Below, one piece after another: positions 35,043 to 47,010 of a stretch of DNA of 64,000 bases. This DNA comes from Terfezia claveryi (Eukaryota; Ascomycota; Pezizomycetes; Pezizales; Pezizaceae). The position numbers were made by a program, and so were the translations under genes. The first letter of the stretch is position 1; each line of letters starts with the position of its first letter. The DNA is taken from assembly GCA_015179025.1 (NCBI GenBank), contig WHUX01000001.1:372001-436000 (forward strand). The letters are read 5' to 3'. Under the pieces are notes generated by a model. The model was not told the origin of the DNA. It did not search any database and saw only the letters and a list, made by a program, of their open reading frames with translations.

Positions 35043-35182
35043 CAGCTAGGTGGCTAAAAAAATTCATACCCCTTCTCTGCATAAAGAGGCCCAACGTTGC
35101 ATACTAGAGAATTTTCTATGGGTTCAGGAGTATGATATTCTATACATTTTATGCAGGTATGATTTTTTTTGCCACCGAACTG
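35043..35182. mobile_element. MITE, CAGCTAGGTGGC family, TA-flanked (copy 3)
   Basis: 140 bp, starting CAGCTAGGTGGCTAAAAAAA and ending TTTTTTGCCACCGAACTG, flanked by TA on both sides (35041-35042 and 35183-35184). The interior shares CTGCATAAA, GGTTCAGGAGTATG, ATTCTATA and TTTTATGCAG with the element at 13702-13827. No coding capacity. Confidence 0.87.
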
Positions 35183-36937
35183 TACATGGAATTGGCTATT
35201 CGGTAGTCAAGATGGAAATACGAGTACACGGAAACCACAAATTCCTGAAGCCTCTTTATATTGATTTCTTTTTGGCGGGGCGAGGGGTGAATTACAGAGA
35301 AGTTATGTTCCTTGTATCGGTTTGATAACAGCAATGCTTGAGCGTCCAACATTCTCCGGCCCTGCTTTCGTTACAGGACAAATATGTCTGTCGCCAGGTA
35401 GTCTGCAGGCCTGCCCAGGAATTTGCCAGTCAGCACCCCCGCCGAATGCAGGTGACTTCAGGACTTCAAGCCTGCGTGTACTGGTATTGTAGTCTCGATC
35501 AGACCCTCGTAGAGGCTGGTATTGATGCTCAGGGTGTCTCTCGAGTTGGCTTAGAACGGTTTTTAAATAACTATTTGCACCTGCCGATGATGATCGTGAT
35601 ATGGATAATTTTAAATTAGAGTATAGCAAGGTTTTTGGAGATGAGCCTTGCACCACAATATTTGATAGCCCCTATTGCTGGTCATGAATGTCGATACATA
35701 AGGGAAATAATAGAGCCGCAGCTGTTTTCATTATTTTCTGTTCTTTTCCCTTTTGGTTTGAGTCTGTTGGAAATGTTGGGATTATGTTTCAATAACTTGG
35801 TGTCGCTTTCCATACTCTGACAGGGCTGAAGTGGAATCATTTTGGTAGCATGAAAATAAAAGGCCGTAACAATCTAACGAAATATACTCTCAATTTCCTT
35901 AAAATGATGAGGTATAGTAGGTAGGAAGTTGGTGGACAGGGTTCTATCCTGTACCCAAGGAAGAACAAACCTCTTGCCATTATTAAGCGGGAGCAAGCCA
36001 AGATTACCCCCCCATTACCTCTTAGTAGCAAAAGCGAAGCTATGCGAACGACTACCGGTAGAGGCTTGGTATGAGACTAATTACCACATTACCCCATTCC
36101 TTCGGGTTGATACACTGACGAGTTCTCATGTGCCGCCGCAACCACCCTGTTGATATCTTCCTCTTTCCAGTGTCCTGTGAATAAGTTAGGATAGGTGATA
36201 GGAGGGAGGAAAGAAAACTCTCAAAACAAGAGATGGTTGTTAACCAGACCCTCTCTAACTGGGCCCCTAACTTTTCTTGGCACCAAGAATCCACCGCTGA
36301 ATCCTATTTGAATCGAGTTGAGAGTTTGAGGTCTTACCCTGAGATGTGTTCCCAACTTTCGAAATACAAGGTATACTGTCATACTTTTCTCCACATGTCT
36401 TATATTCTTTTGAAGATTCCTTCAGCGCCAGTTCAGATAAGCCCATTCTTCTCTGATAATATAACTGTCTACTCCTTTTGATATTTTCAAAACGAAACAG
36501 TAATCATGGTATGAAAGCTGCTATTCTTCTTCAAATCTTACTATACATAGCCAAAAGCTGTGCATGACGACTCAACAACTTTGTATCTTAGTCCTGCAAT
36601 ATACAGTTAGTTGATACTGATTTCTTCGCCCAGAATGCTGTCGCTATTCATTACTCTTATAGATTTCACATTTCTCCTCACCACCGCCCATGGTGGCTGG
36701 TCGTCCACACCAGTATACGACTATATCTGGCTATTATTCAAACTGATGAAGTTAGTTACGTTCAAATATTTCTGCTCGAAGGTGGAGGTTGTCAGTTTAC
36801 AAAATCCCGTACTGCTCTATAACTTCCGTTATTCCCCAAACGATCGACCTAGTATGCAACGGAGGCTGGTATCAGGAAGTGGGTTATGAATCAGAGGGTA
36901 TCGTGGATTATGACATGGAATTGTGACTGGAATACAC

Positions 36938-36959
36938 CTCCACCTCCACCTCCACCTCC
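36938..36959. repeat. (CCACCT)n microsatellite
   Basis: Tandem CCACCT hexamers, about four units, in noncoding DNA. Confidence 0.8.
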
Positions 36960-37263
36960 GAGCACTGTTTGTGGTGTATCGGGGTTAGGCGTGGGATATA
37001 GGTGTGGATTTCCTCTTATTCCAGTGTCAGCTTTCTATGAGAGTATCTGCGTGTTAGCCCTTTTCTTCCAGGCGAGGATGTATCTTGCTATTACTTCATC
37101 AGCTCGAGATTCTAAAGCTTATAGACATATCACAACCAGCGAGGCTACGTGTTACCGATATTGAGCTCGAAAGTGAAGGGAAGATGTGACCATAATGATG
37201 CTGATATACTCTTGTTAATTTTAGGGGCATTGCATTGTTATATGTTGTAAACCTCATCTACAT

Positions 37264-37625
37264 GTGTGTTCTGGGCCACCCGCGGGCGGCATACCTACTA
37301 TGCCCCTCGCGAGCAATTTATTTAATTACTGCATTTGGTACATAGTGCACTTGAACAAAGAAGAATATAAAGATATTGAACGAGTTCAAGTTGATCGAAT
37401 TGATATGCCCTATGAGCCTGATGGACAATATAAATGGATCTGTCATATGAAAGACCGTTATAGTAAGTGGTGTTATCCTGCTCCATTAGAAGATAAAACG
37501 CGTAAGTTAAACTCATTAGTACAAGTAGTATGATCCTAATATTATTTGTGGGAGTCTGTTGCATCTATAATGACATAGTGGATTCAGCTTTTTGGGCCGC
37601 CTGAAATTTTAGTAGAACTTACATA
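37264..37625 (+). mobile_element. Decayed integrase-core fragment of a retroelement-like family (copy A)
   Basis: The frame reads ERVQVDRIDMPYEPDGQYKW, then ICHMKDRYSKW and LEDKT. This is the first part of a DDE integrase core: first Asp in QVD, then the conserved K-D-x-x-S-K block. After a stop it continues in another frame with a trace of FGPPEILVEL. It is preceded by an end-like sequence CTGGGCCACCCGCGGGCGGC shared with positions 44717 and 46530. The right portion and catalytic D and E are missing, so it is dead. The best guess is a Ty3/Gypsy or GIN-type integrase. Confidence 0.75.
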
Positions 37626-37824
37626 TGATATATAAGAAGACGTCATGACGCCAAGCCGCAACCCAACTTCTCTTCGGGATGTCCCGAGTGAATCTTTTAG
37701 GAACCCCACCAACCCACCGTCAGAGCTCTATTCTCCAGCACAGATTGGTGCCATTGGTCCCTAACGAATCGCACTCAGTCAACACCAAATCGGGATTCAG
37801 GCCAACCCTAGGGCACACGACAGG

Positions 37825-40380
37825 ATGTCCGAGCTCCTTGGGGATCTCCTCATTACGGTCCTTTTCGGCACACAAGCTAGTTTCACACATCCCGGGATAA
37901 TACTCCCAGCAAAAGAGACGCTAGGGGACCTGGAGCTGAAGACAATTGTGCGGAAAAGTCAGAGGAATAAGGCTGACAGGTTGGTGCAGCATTGAGGGAG
38001 GGCCTTGGAAGACATAGGCTTACGCTGGGTTCCATACGACAGAGAAGTGCTGGGATACTCACCTCGAGTATGGCGGGCATTAGCAGAAACATTACGAAAC
38101 GGGAACGAGCAGTTAGTTGAAAATAAACACCATCTCCTGTCGAAGATTGCGGATTTGACTTCGCTGGGGAGGAATCTATTGGTTGCAAAGGAGAAGGCAC
38201 AGGACTTGTGCGCGTAAGTCGCATGGCAGCTTTTTGGATACACATACTGATTCACTCCCAGAGAACATGGATTTGAAGCTGAGATCCGGAAACTGATCGA
38301 AATCTGTATAGAAAAGGCCAGCAAGCCAATAAGTCCGAACTTAGAAAAAGGCCATCATGAGAAAGAGATGAAATTAAAACAAGCATGTACGCAACAACCC
38401 TCTGGTGCTGAAACTGCATGATTCTAATACGGGATATTCAGACAAGAGAGTGTTGATAACCTCCCTTCAATTCCTCAACAACTTGATCGCCTCCAATGAA
38501 ACCCGGAAACTCCACCTCTGGATGCACCTCTTCGGCTCACCCACGGCTAATGATGACGAGCCTGACGAACTTTACGAGCTGGCCATAGAAGATAGTAATC
38601 GCAACTCTGAACACCTTCTCCCGCTCCCAAGCAACCGCAAGACCTCTGCAAAGCAGCCTTCAAAAACTACCGAAATTCCAGAACCGCTCAAATCCCTGCC
38701 AGGAAGTGTATACAGCGGATTTGCCTCCCTCTCTAACTTTTTCAACTCCTCCTACTATAAACCTGGCTTGCTCACGGATATCCCACGGATACTGGGACCA
38801 ACTGAGATCGAGGCATTACCAATGATAGTGCAGAACAGTATCGCTTCGATCGACGGGACTGACAAGGATATGCAGGGTGTGAGGTGTAACATATTGTTAG
38901 CTCAGGAAAGTGGCAGGGCGTTACTAAGGGAATTGCTGGTATTTCTGGGGGCATGGGAGGTGGAAGAGAGAGACTTTTATTACAAGATGATGTAAATCCC
39001 CTTCACATAGATTATAAACACAAAGTAAAATTGACATTATATCCTCAAGGCAATCGATAACAGAAGCCATCCTTCTCACCCTTCGCCTACGAGGCCTTTA
39101 AGGACGACAAAGACATCATTACACCTGCACAATGCGTTCTCCTCAAACTCCTCGTCTCCATCTACCGCTCTCCACTCTCAGCAGGAGACAACGCCGATGC
39201 CGACCCTCCTAAACCCTCCAAAATCATTCCTAGCATGACTCTTATTCCCCTTAGACTCAACAATCAGCCTCTAATATCCACAAAATACATGTTCCCCTCA
39301 TCTCCTGCAACTACACCCGCAACCATCTCTATCTTCTCCGAGAAGTCAAAGGCTTCACCGACAAACAACACTGATACTGACACTGCTATTGCTACCCAAC
39401 CTCACGGAATGACAATCGCCCCTCCACTCCTAGATACTAGTATTTCCGCCTACTTCATTCATGTGTTCAGGACTGACATTCTACCTAATATCCGAAGTAT
39501 CATCCTTCAACAAGGAACTATCAAATCCGGGGAAATGAAACGAGAGAATTTTGAATGGTCATTATGGGATCTTGACCGTGTCTATGAGGGATTATATCAG
39601 TTTATGGAAATGATGGTTGTATTTGCAGAGGACGAGGAAAGCAAGAAAATGATGCTTGAGGGTGTGAAAGAAGATGTTGAAAATATGAAATTTAAAGACG
39701 ACTCCACTATTGCTACGGCTTCTGATAGTGCCCCCACCAAATCCTCATTTATAGAATTCCCCCAGCAAGGGGATCAGGAAACCGGTGGCCTTGTAGGCGA
39801 ACTAGTTGGTCTCCTTATCGAAATGGACCGTATAATCCCTCGATACCTCCAAACTAAACCCAACGAACCACAGACTCAAGCACAGACACAAGCAGCGGTG
39901 CACTACCCCCACTCTCCACCATCCTCCTCCGACACTACCGTATCAACAAATAAACCGACTCAACCAGCTTCTACACCTCAAAACCTCGTTGAGCGCCCCT
40001 ATGATCAGCACCCCGGAAACTCCCCCCAACCATCCTCACCACTCCGCTCTCCCTCCCCATCGGCATCAAGCACCTCCTCCATCGACCCAGACAGCACCCT
40101 AACCGATCCAGAAGAATTCACATGGCCACATATTAAAAAATTCTGCGTGTTACTTTTGACAAATTTGTCTTGGAAGAATAATGATGTGAAGGATTTAGTA
40201 AGGGAGAGGGGGGGGTTGGCAGCGGTGCTTAATCAGTGTATGGTTGATGATGATAATCCGTTTATCAAGGAGTATGCAATTCTGTGCGTGAGAAATTTGT
40301 TGGAGGGAAATACGAGGAACCAGAAGGTTGTGGGGAGCCTGGAGAGGAGTGCGAAGGCTAAGGTGGGGGAGGCGAAATAG
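37825..40380 (+). CDS. Ataxin-10/Ctr86 homolog (gene model with unresolved breaks)
   Basis: Exons 38262-38386, 38442 to about 38993 and 39064-40380 are supported by phase or conservation, preceded by an exon ending at 38213. Recognisable blocks: SPRVWRALAETLRNGNEQL, LTSLGRNLLVAKEKAQDLCA, TSLQFLNNLIASNETRK, RALLRELLVFLGAWEVEE, ITPAQCVLLKLLVSIYRS, and the C-terminal Atx10 homology region HIKKFCVLLLTNLSWKNNDV then DDDNPFIKEYAILCVRNLLE. The family forms armadillo-like helical repeats; the yeast member is the essential cytosolic protein Ctr86. Two problems: an in-frame TGA (37993-37995) separates the ATG at 37825 from the first conserved block, removable only by an unusually short 39-nt intron (37958-37996); and the junction near 38993/39064 has a donor in phase 2 but an acceptor in phase 0. 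It may be a pseudogene, use unusual splicing, or contain sequence errors. Confidence 0.7.
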
Positions 40381-41840
40381 GAATGTGGCCATAGTGGGTT
40401 TGCTGTATCTGTACTGGCTCGTTGTTATACATGTTTTTTTTGGTGGGTGGATTCTCCACAGGATTTGTGATTTGATTCGGGTGGCATATATCTATAAGTT
40501 CGATTTCTTCCCCAATGGGCACCGCGGTTCGTTACTGTTTTTCTTAGGGCATTCTTATACCTCTGAAAGCGATACAATAGAAAGTATTTCAGTCCGCCTA
40601 GAGCGGCGTCATTGTAATAAACAACTTCAACTACATGAGGTAGGTGTGTATCTTTCTAGACTCGCATGCGCTACATAGAAATTGAACGTTACTTGATCCC
40701 CACCACCATAGCCCCACCCCATTTACGCTCACTCCCAGGGACCCCCAGCTCCCTCAACTCCCTCCCCTCCTCCGCCTTTCCCGCCGTCGCTGGTTGCGAG
40801 CTTTTCGCCGTAGCTCCGCTCGCTGCTTACGATCAATTGTCGTTTGTGTGACGACATCCCCCCGCAGACGATGGTGGAGGTGGGGACGGCGGTAAGGGCA
40901 ATATTGGGAGAGGGGAAGAGGTAGAAAAGATGGAGAGACGGAAGGGCTCCCCCCACACCGCGCTCGGACATCCCCACATCAACTCGGTCAACAACGGTAT
41001 GTTTAGTGATTTACAAGTATGGATATAGTTTGGTTCAGGGTAACCGCTTTCCTGCACTGACAGAATTGATGAAACCGACATTTTTCTTACAAGAGTGTCA
41101 ATATTATTTCAAACAAACTGTTGTTTATTCAACTACTTTTTGATACAATTTTTTTTCCAGGAAACTAAGACCTCAAAAATGTTGAACTTTTATTGTGGTC
41201 CCAGAGCACATCTCCCTTGTGAATTGGAGTTTTTAGTGTATGCATGATCCGCAGAACAAAAGTCTCCTATTTGCATATGCACGGCCTATCTATGCACCAC
41301 ATGCATCTTGACTGGTTATAATGACACATATGTATCAGCCATATAGTAATAAATCATTAGTCTGGTTGCACTACCCCTCGCAGACTAATAAATCATATAC
41401 CTTCACTGTTGCCCCGCAGCCTACCCTGAATAGCTTATTTAGGTTTGGAACGCCCCTTGATTGTAAATGTGTCCTGTGAATCTACTCTGCATGGCAAGTA
41501 CCTACATACATATCCCAACATACGGCTTTATTAATGCAGTACTCTATGAGAATAGCATTGTCATTACAGAGTACAACCCGTGAAGGTTGTATATGCAGCA
41601 TTGCCACACTTACGGAAGCAATAACTGATTACGTATTCAAGCTATATAGTGCATGAAATCTCGTTACGGTGGAAATAAACAATTAAAAATAAACTGGTGG
41701 AGCACTTAGGTACAAGTATATTCCACATTCTTAGTCTATCTTCGAGGCTGGTTAGTCTTAAGTGTTTTTTTTCCCAAAAAAAATAGAGCTTCCAACCCAC
41801 TAGTCGCTACAAATACAATAGATTTTGCATCCATTTCACA
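40381..41840. other. Left part of the gene-poor island
   Basis: No gene recognised. A GC-rich stretch at 40690-40990 contains overlapping open frames on both strands without known content. A small hairpin, ATTAGTCTG...CAGACTAAT, lies at about 41356-41388 around the dispersed repeat core. The rest is AT-rich. Confidence 0.45.
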
Positions 41841-41895
41841 AGAGAAAAGAAGAAGAAAAAGAAGAAGAAAAAGAAGAAGAAAAAGAAGAAGAAGA
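41841..41895. repeat. Purine microsatellite (AGAAGAAGAAAA)n
   Basis: An uninterrupted polypurine run built from AAGAAGAAGAAA units, about four to five copies. Such mirror-like purine tracts can form triplex DNA, but that is general knowledge, not shown here. Confidence 0.9.
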
Positions 41896-41974
41896 TAACA
41901 TATCAAGAATATTTTAACTCTTTGTGCTGCAATTCCCTAGTAAACTGCACTGATATTGACTCAATAGTCCATTA

Positions 41975-42400
41975 CAACCAATAGTTGTAAACGGTCTTTG
42001 GGAACAAGTGCAAATTGATCTAATTGATATACGTGCTGATCTAGATAGAGAATACCAATGGATTTTACATATTCAAGATCAATATTCTAGTGCTTATTCT
42101 TTAAAGTCTAAAGAAAAGTACCGAAGTTGCTAATATTCTTTTGATGTGGATTTTAGGCAATTTGTACAGTACCAAGAATTCTGCATAAAGGTGAAGTACT
42201 TGTTATCATTGAATATCATGAATTTTCTTTAATACGGGAACGTCCACGCCATCCCCAAATACAAGGATTTAATTGTATAAGCAAATGCTGTACTGAAGCA
42301 GAAGATTCAAATGGAAAAAGCTAAATTAGGCTAAAATTGATGGGTGCAGTTTTTACCTATTGTGATTTTAGCTATGAATCAACAGGTAGGTAGATAATCA
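41975..42400 (+). mobile_element. Decayed integrase-core fragment (copy B, extends to the third catalytic region)
   Basis: One frame reads LWEQVQIDLIDIRADLDREY, then QWILHIQDQYSSAY (first-Asp and D-x-x-S regions). Further on, after stops and frameshifts, ERPRHPQIQGFN, and in a neighbouring frame ANAVLKQKIQMEKAKLG, WVQFLPIVILAMNQQV. These are the R-P-R-x-P-Q-x-Q-G / E-Q-A-N segment and following helix of a DDE integrase. The middle catalytic Asp region is not preserved. It is colinear with copies at 37264 and 47500. Not functional. Confidence 0.8.
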
Positions 42401-43776
42401 TTTCTTAATACTAGTTTTATAAATAAAAGATTTGAGTTTTCGTTTGTATTAATCTGTTTCCACTCAATTTGCCTTCATACACTGCCCAGAGTGCACATAT
42501 TTACCATTCCGGAACGGCCCTGCAATTCCACAATGCACCAGAAAATATATATTCATACGGAGTATATTTGTGCGTAAAACAATAATAGGTCACTTCAAAT
42601 TACCAAAAAAAAAAGAAAACTTTTGAATGAGCCTACATGAACCTATATCTGCTACTCCGAATAACTTTATATGAACTCTCTGAAGGAGTCTATGTGAACC
42701 CATATATACTGCTCCAAATAATCCTATATGGATCCATATAGGCTGCAGGGAAAATACTTCTATGATCCACATCGTTGTGATGTGTGCGCACATGGAATAT
42801 ATGACATGTACAAGTGGAATGAAGGAGTCACAGGAACTACCTACAAGGTGAACCGCATCCTAAACATTCTATACCAAAAGTCCAGTCCTATATGGGGGGA
42901 GACACCGATAATGCGTTGCAGAGAATAAAAGAACCCCATATAGACGAGCACAAAGACCTCAAACAAGCGCAATGAGCAAAGGACCCCCTTCCCCTCCCTT
43001 GTGCAGGCAAGTTGGGTGGACGGTTGGATTGAAGGCATGCATTATACCTTTTCCTACTGTCACGGCATAGGGCTTTTCCCGCACAGAGGTTTTTAACGGC
43101 AATGACATGCATGATACCCCCCATACATGAAATAGGCTTAAAAAAAAGAGATCACGGAAGCATGGGGATTAACGGCAAGGAAGCCAACAGAGCAGTAAAG
43201 CTACCTGGCTTGTGGGGTGCAAAATATCAACTAGTGTTCGTTCGGGACAATATGACGAGCCACCCCGTGGATTCCAGGGTCAGGCAATTTATTTTGCCGC
43301 CCAGCGCGTTCTATATACATGGAATAATAGGAATTGAAGTTGTGGAAAAAAAAAAGGCGTTTCTCGCTAACTGAAGCTGCTGACTGAAACTGCTTGCTGA
43401 ATGAAATATGAAATAAGGAAATCTGTCCTTCTCTAAACCCTAAAGGGACCTCCCGTTCTGAGTTTTCCTGCTTGCCTCCGGTTCTACCTTAGACTTAGAT
43501 AGCGGTTGCTGAAGATGATTTCCACCTCATATCATGCCTCTCCATTCTCGTTTTCTCGTCTCCATATAGGACGGTCGAGATCAGGCCATGAGGTGGCTCC
43601 TGGGATGAGCGCCTCCCTCTCTACTCAATATCTTGGTCACTCGAATGTGATCCTCTACTTCGTTTTCGCAGTGTTCCCTTCCCGTATTATTATCTCCCTA
43701 TCCCCCTAAATGGGATAGTTAACGTAGGCTCTCCTTTCGATAATCTGTAGGTTTTGAGTGACTTGTCATTCCAAGT
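42401..43776. other. AT-rich interval without a recognised gene
   Basis: Holds an imperfect CCTATAT-rich tandem repeat (42625-42745). Open frames at 42728-43374 and 43506-43709 have no recognisable family. Confidence 0.45.
42625..42745. repeat. Imperfect tandem repeat with TATATGAAC units
   Basis: Units resembling (G)CCTATATGNACCCATATATACTGCTCCAAATAA recur about four times at roughly 30-48-bp spacing (for example CTGCTACTCCGAATAACTTT near 42649 and CTGCTCCAAATAATCCTATA near 42709). The minus-strand frame through it shows the matching degenerate peptide repeat IGLFGAV / IKLFGVAD. Confidence 0.55.
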
Positions 43777-44549
43777 AGCACTTGCACAAATGGCCAGTGC
43801 ATGACCGCTGGTACTTGGGAATGATATTTTCATACCTAATCGCAAATTGAATGGCCCGTCTGCACCTTAAGCCTATCGCTAAACATCACTGCTCACTTCA
43901 ATATGACCTGGAGTGGTTTTCTACGACGAGCTGCAGCCCCTGCCCTTGCCCGGCTCATCCTAGGTACTTTTCGACCAACTACAGCCATTCGACTATCAGG
44001 ATCTTCCATCAGGACTCGAAGATGATAAGGCAGGCGTAACAGTTATGACTATCTATGCGGTGAGCAGTCTACCTGGAGTCCGGGGAGACAGGTACAAAAG
44101 CAATCGGTAGGTAGCTGTAACAGTTATGACGGTCTATGCATGAAGTAGTACCTAGTGCTGTGCACTGAAGTATCGAGTTTGGGATGTCGTTAGGACCGAC
44201 CCCGGCTTTAGAACCGCCCTGTCGAGCCCAGTACACCCCTTCAATGTTCTGGCTATCATTCGGGGGTTTTTAATCCCTTTCCAACTGCCTAGGCTTGTCA
44301 GCTGGTTCGCTCATGCTCGCTGGCTTTCAGGCCCCAAAGCATGCTTTCAAACGTAAGCCCTGATAAATCCACCGATTTGTTCGATTCAAATGATAGAGAT
44401 ACCGGTCTGTGCCAGACTTACAAACAGAGTCCTGGGCCATTCATCACACCATTCGATGTGAGGGGGGTTAGTAGACGGGGTGCTGCGGGAGGTGACCTGC
44501 CGCCCTAGCTAGCACCTGCACAAATGGGCCAGGGCATAACTGCTGGTAA
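43777..44549. repeat. Region with two pairs of diverged direct repeats
   Basis: AGCACTTGCACAAATGGCCA at 43777 (continuing to ACCGCTGGTACTTG) recurs as AGCACCTGCACAAATGGGCC at 44511. GTAACAGTTATGACTATCTA at 44036 recurs as GTAACAGTTATGACGGTCTA at 44117. The outer pair is 734 bp apart. This may be a duplicated block or diverged ends of an old insertion; no open frame of note lies between. Confidence 0.6.
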
Positions 44550-44704
44550 GGTGTTTACCCAGATGTCCAGTATTCTCTTGAGCAAACGAATTACTCCAAG
44601 TCAACCTAGGTACCAGAAGAGGCTTCCTCAAAAGATCGCGCACTCCCCACATTAAGGCCTGTGTAGTCAATTACAGCTGTAGTATAGATTGTTAGAATTG
44701 TAAG

Positions 44705-45060
44705 ATTACCAGTATATGTTCTGGGCCGCTCGCGGGCATCGGCCGCGGGCAATTAATATAATTCCTCAATTTGGTAAATCTCAATCGAACAAAACATTCT
44801 GCGACACTCAAAAAACACCCTAAGAAGTTATTTTGACTGCCCTATCCACATCATATACCCTTCCTGTTGATTAGTGGGAGACGGCAGACATTGAACAGGG
44901 GAGAATTCCGGAAAAATTACCTCAAGCCCTTCAGATGGTGAAGTACATGCTGGCGATGTTAACAACTCATCACTGCATCTCTGATGATGAAGGAATAGGG
45001 AAGAGGATACTGAGTTTACTGCTGCCCTAAAAATCCGCAACTCTATCCAATGGGTATTTG
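44705..45060. mobile_element. Decayed element end, TGTTCTGGGCC family (copy C)
   Basis: ATGTTCTGGGCCGCTCGCGG at 44716 marks the end shared with 37264 and 46525. The flank continues with GCAATTAATATAATTCCTCA and a stretch CGACACTCAAAAAACACCCT...CCCTATCCACATC that matches, with divergence, 48003-48110 (CAACACTCAAAACCCCC...CCCTATCTACACC). Coding capacity is broken by stops. Confidence 0.6.
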
Positions 45061-46524
45061 GAAATTAGTTTCTTATCCGCGGGGGTTCTTATTGACGAGG
45101 CCTTATTGCTGGGGCTATATCGACCATCTTATGCTGAATATTGATATGCTATGTGGAATTCAGTGAAATTTGGAGCAATCATAATTATAATACTTTTGTC
45201 TACATCTTGTTGCAAGATTGATTTTTATACTAGAAAAATCCAGGCTATTCCTCGCTTATAAAATCCAGGTCAGGTGCAAAGCGGTACTTTCTTAATAACA
45301 GGTACTGTTTTATATGCAGATTGCTAAGCTACTCCAAGTTCTTGATTTTAAACCAAAACGAAGCAGGTTCTACCTAGAATTATACAACAGGTAGATGGTA
45401 TTTTACAGCGTTGTGGGAGATCAAATAGCACATGCTACAACAAACCTCATACTTTTGCAGTTTGATATTGCTAAACCCGATAACCTTTACCCAACTACTG
45501 ACCTTATGGGCTTAGAGTTTGATATTTTAGATACTCTAACTGCTCGGTAAACCACAGTTCACCAGGCATCTATAACTACTGGTGTTGCGAAAACTTCTAC
45601 TCTAATTGTTGTCACGGATACTTTAAGAATAATCTGAAATGCTTAATTTATTAACATATGAAAGTATCAACAGATCATGACTATATTGCTCTAGCTGAAC
45701 CAAATTTGAATGTTAGAGGGGGGTCTAATCGACTGGGAAATCAATGAATCTGTTGCAGTCGCTGGGAAATTATTAATCCTTTTCGCATATAGAGATACTT
45801 ATAGTAATTTTTTAAATGCAAGCCCGAATCAATCAGTTAGAAGTAGAGATTTACCTTTCGACATTTCTGGGCCATCTGAATAAAAGAACCTGCAAAAGGA
45901 GCTCTGTAGGTAAAGCGGATATTCCAGTTGCAGATCGAGGGGGCGTTGATATCCCACACAAAGCCGGTTGGGAAAGTGACATTCGGCGTACCGAGAGTAA
46001 TATTTGGGAAGGTGTAAAAGCTTGTAAATTCAGGGCACCCCAAATTCCGTTTAGGTTCGGTGATCCTGACTGTTCAACTTGCGCAAGCAGTTCTGCTTGT
46101 TCTTGGAAGTCGATCACCTTTTCCAGAAACCAGTCGATTGTTTATCGTTATGGGCATCGTCGATCGAGTTTTGAGATTCATTCGACACTGTGTGGTTGTC
46201 ATTTCATTAAGAATTGTTTGCTCGAATTGTGCGAGCTGGTTTAAGTGAACGAACAAGAAGCCGAGACAGCAAGCAATCAAGAGTGAGAAGATTGAGTGGA
46301 TTTAGGGCAATGGCTATACAAGTGAAATCGATATCATAGTAGAGATTAGCGCGTGGAGGACGGGTCATACATACGGACATCACTACCTCGCATCTTCGCT
46401 CCTCACTATGGCTACATCATCTCTTAGATCTTCTAACCTCGAATATACTAATATTCAAGATCATATAAAGCTGTGGACCGCCCCAAAACAGTCTATGTCA
46501 CAGCCTTGATGACTGGAACACACA
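45061..46524. other. AT-rich decayed interval with coding-like traces
   Basis: Scattered protein-like phrases occur but no intact frame. On the minus strand 45851-46043 reads FPNITLGTPNVTFPTGFVWD followed by NWNIRFTYRAPFAGSF and a possible GTAAAT donor. This could be an exon of an unrecognised gene or of a mobile element; I cannot connect it to a start or stop. Confidence 0.3.
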
Positions 46525-47010
46525 CATATGTTCTGGGCCACTCGCGGGCGGCATACCCACTACGCCCTCGCGAGCAATGTATTTAATTATCAGATTTAGT
46601 ATATAACGCACTTGAGTTAATAACAATATACCTAACTAGACCTATATCAAAAATATACAACTAGGCTACCATTAATCCCGGCGCAGGCAGTATCGGCCAG
46701 AAGCTGGCCTGGGAGCTGTGGGACGTGTAACAGCTGCACCTACTTCTGGGCCGATTGGGTCATCCTCCGGGACATCCTCCGGGCCATTCTCCGAGTGACC
46801 CTCCAGGTCAGTTGGGTTATTATCTAATAGTCCAATTCGTGTTCGAGCTGAGAGATTGCCATAGTCATGATCTGCTAGTACTTTGGTATGACAATAAATG
46901 GAACATTTCAAGTCATTTTTTGTAGAATCGGCAGCGGCGATTGCCACAGGACTTTTTGTAAGTACATGAGACTGAAACTCGAGTTGTTGTAGATGCCTGC
47001 TGAGCAGCAT
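46525..47010 (-). mobile_element. Decayed element fragment with ORF remnant (copy D, minus)
   Basis: The left edge carries ATGTTCTGGGCCACTCGCGG and the GCAATGTATTTAATTATCAG flank. The minus-strand frame 47010-46672 encodes a fragment including NDLKCSIYCHTKVLADHDYG and an acidic stretch DLEGHSENGPEDVPEDDP. A homologous but inverted fragment lies at 48139-48327. The protein family is not recognised; it may be a gag-like or linker region of the same element that supplied the integrase relics. Confidence 0.6.

Larger units (their letters stand above)
34047..37824. other. 3.8-kb intergenic region with a MITE and an integrase relic
   Basis: Contains the UFD4 3' region (T-rich, about 34190-34400), a MITE at 35043-35182, a (CCACCT)n microsatellite at 36938-36959, and a decayed integrase fragment at 37264-37625. 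Open frames at 36233-36889, one with a signal-peptide-like start (MLSLFITLIDFTFLLTTAHG at 36635), have no recognisable family and are not called. Confidence 0.5.

Noticed and set aside
36611..36889. Signal-peptide-like ORF MLSLFITLIDFTFLLTTAHG...
   Set aside because: Only the N-terminal hydrophobicity is suggestive; the rest lacks Cys pairs, domains or family resemblance.
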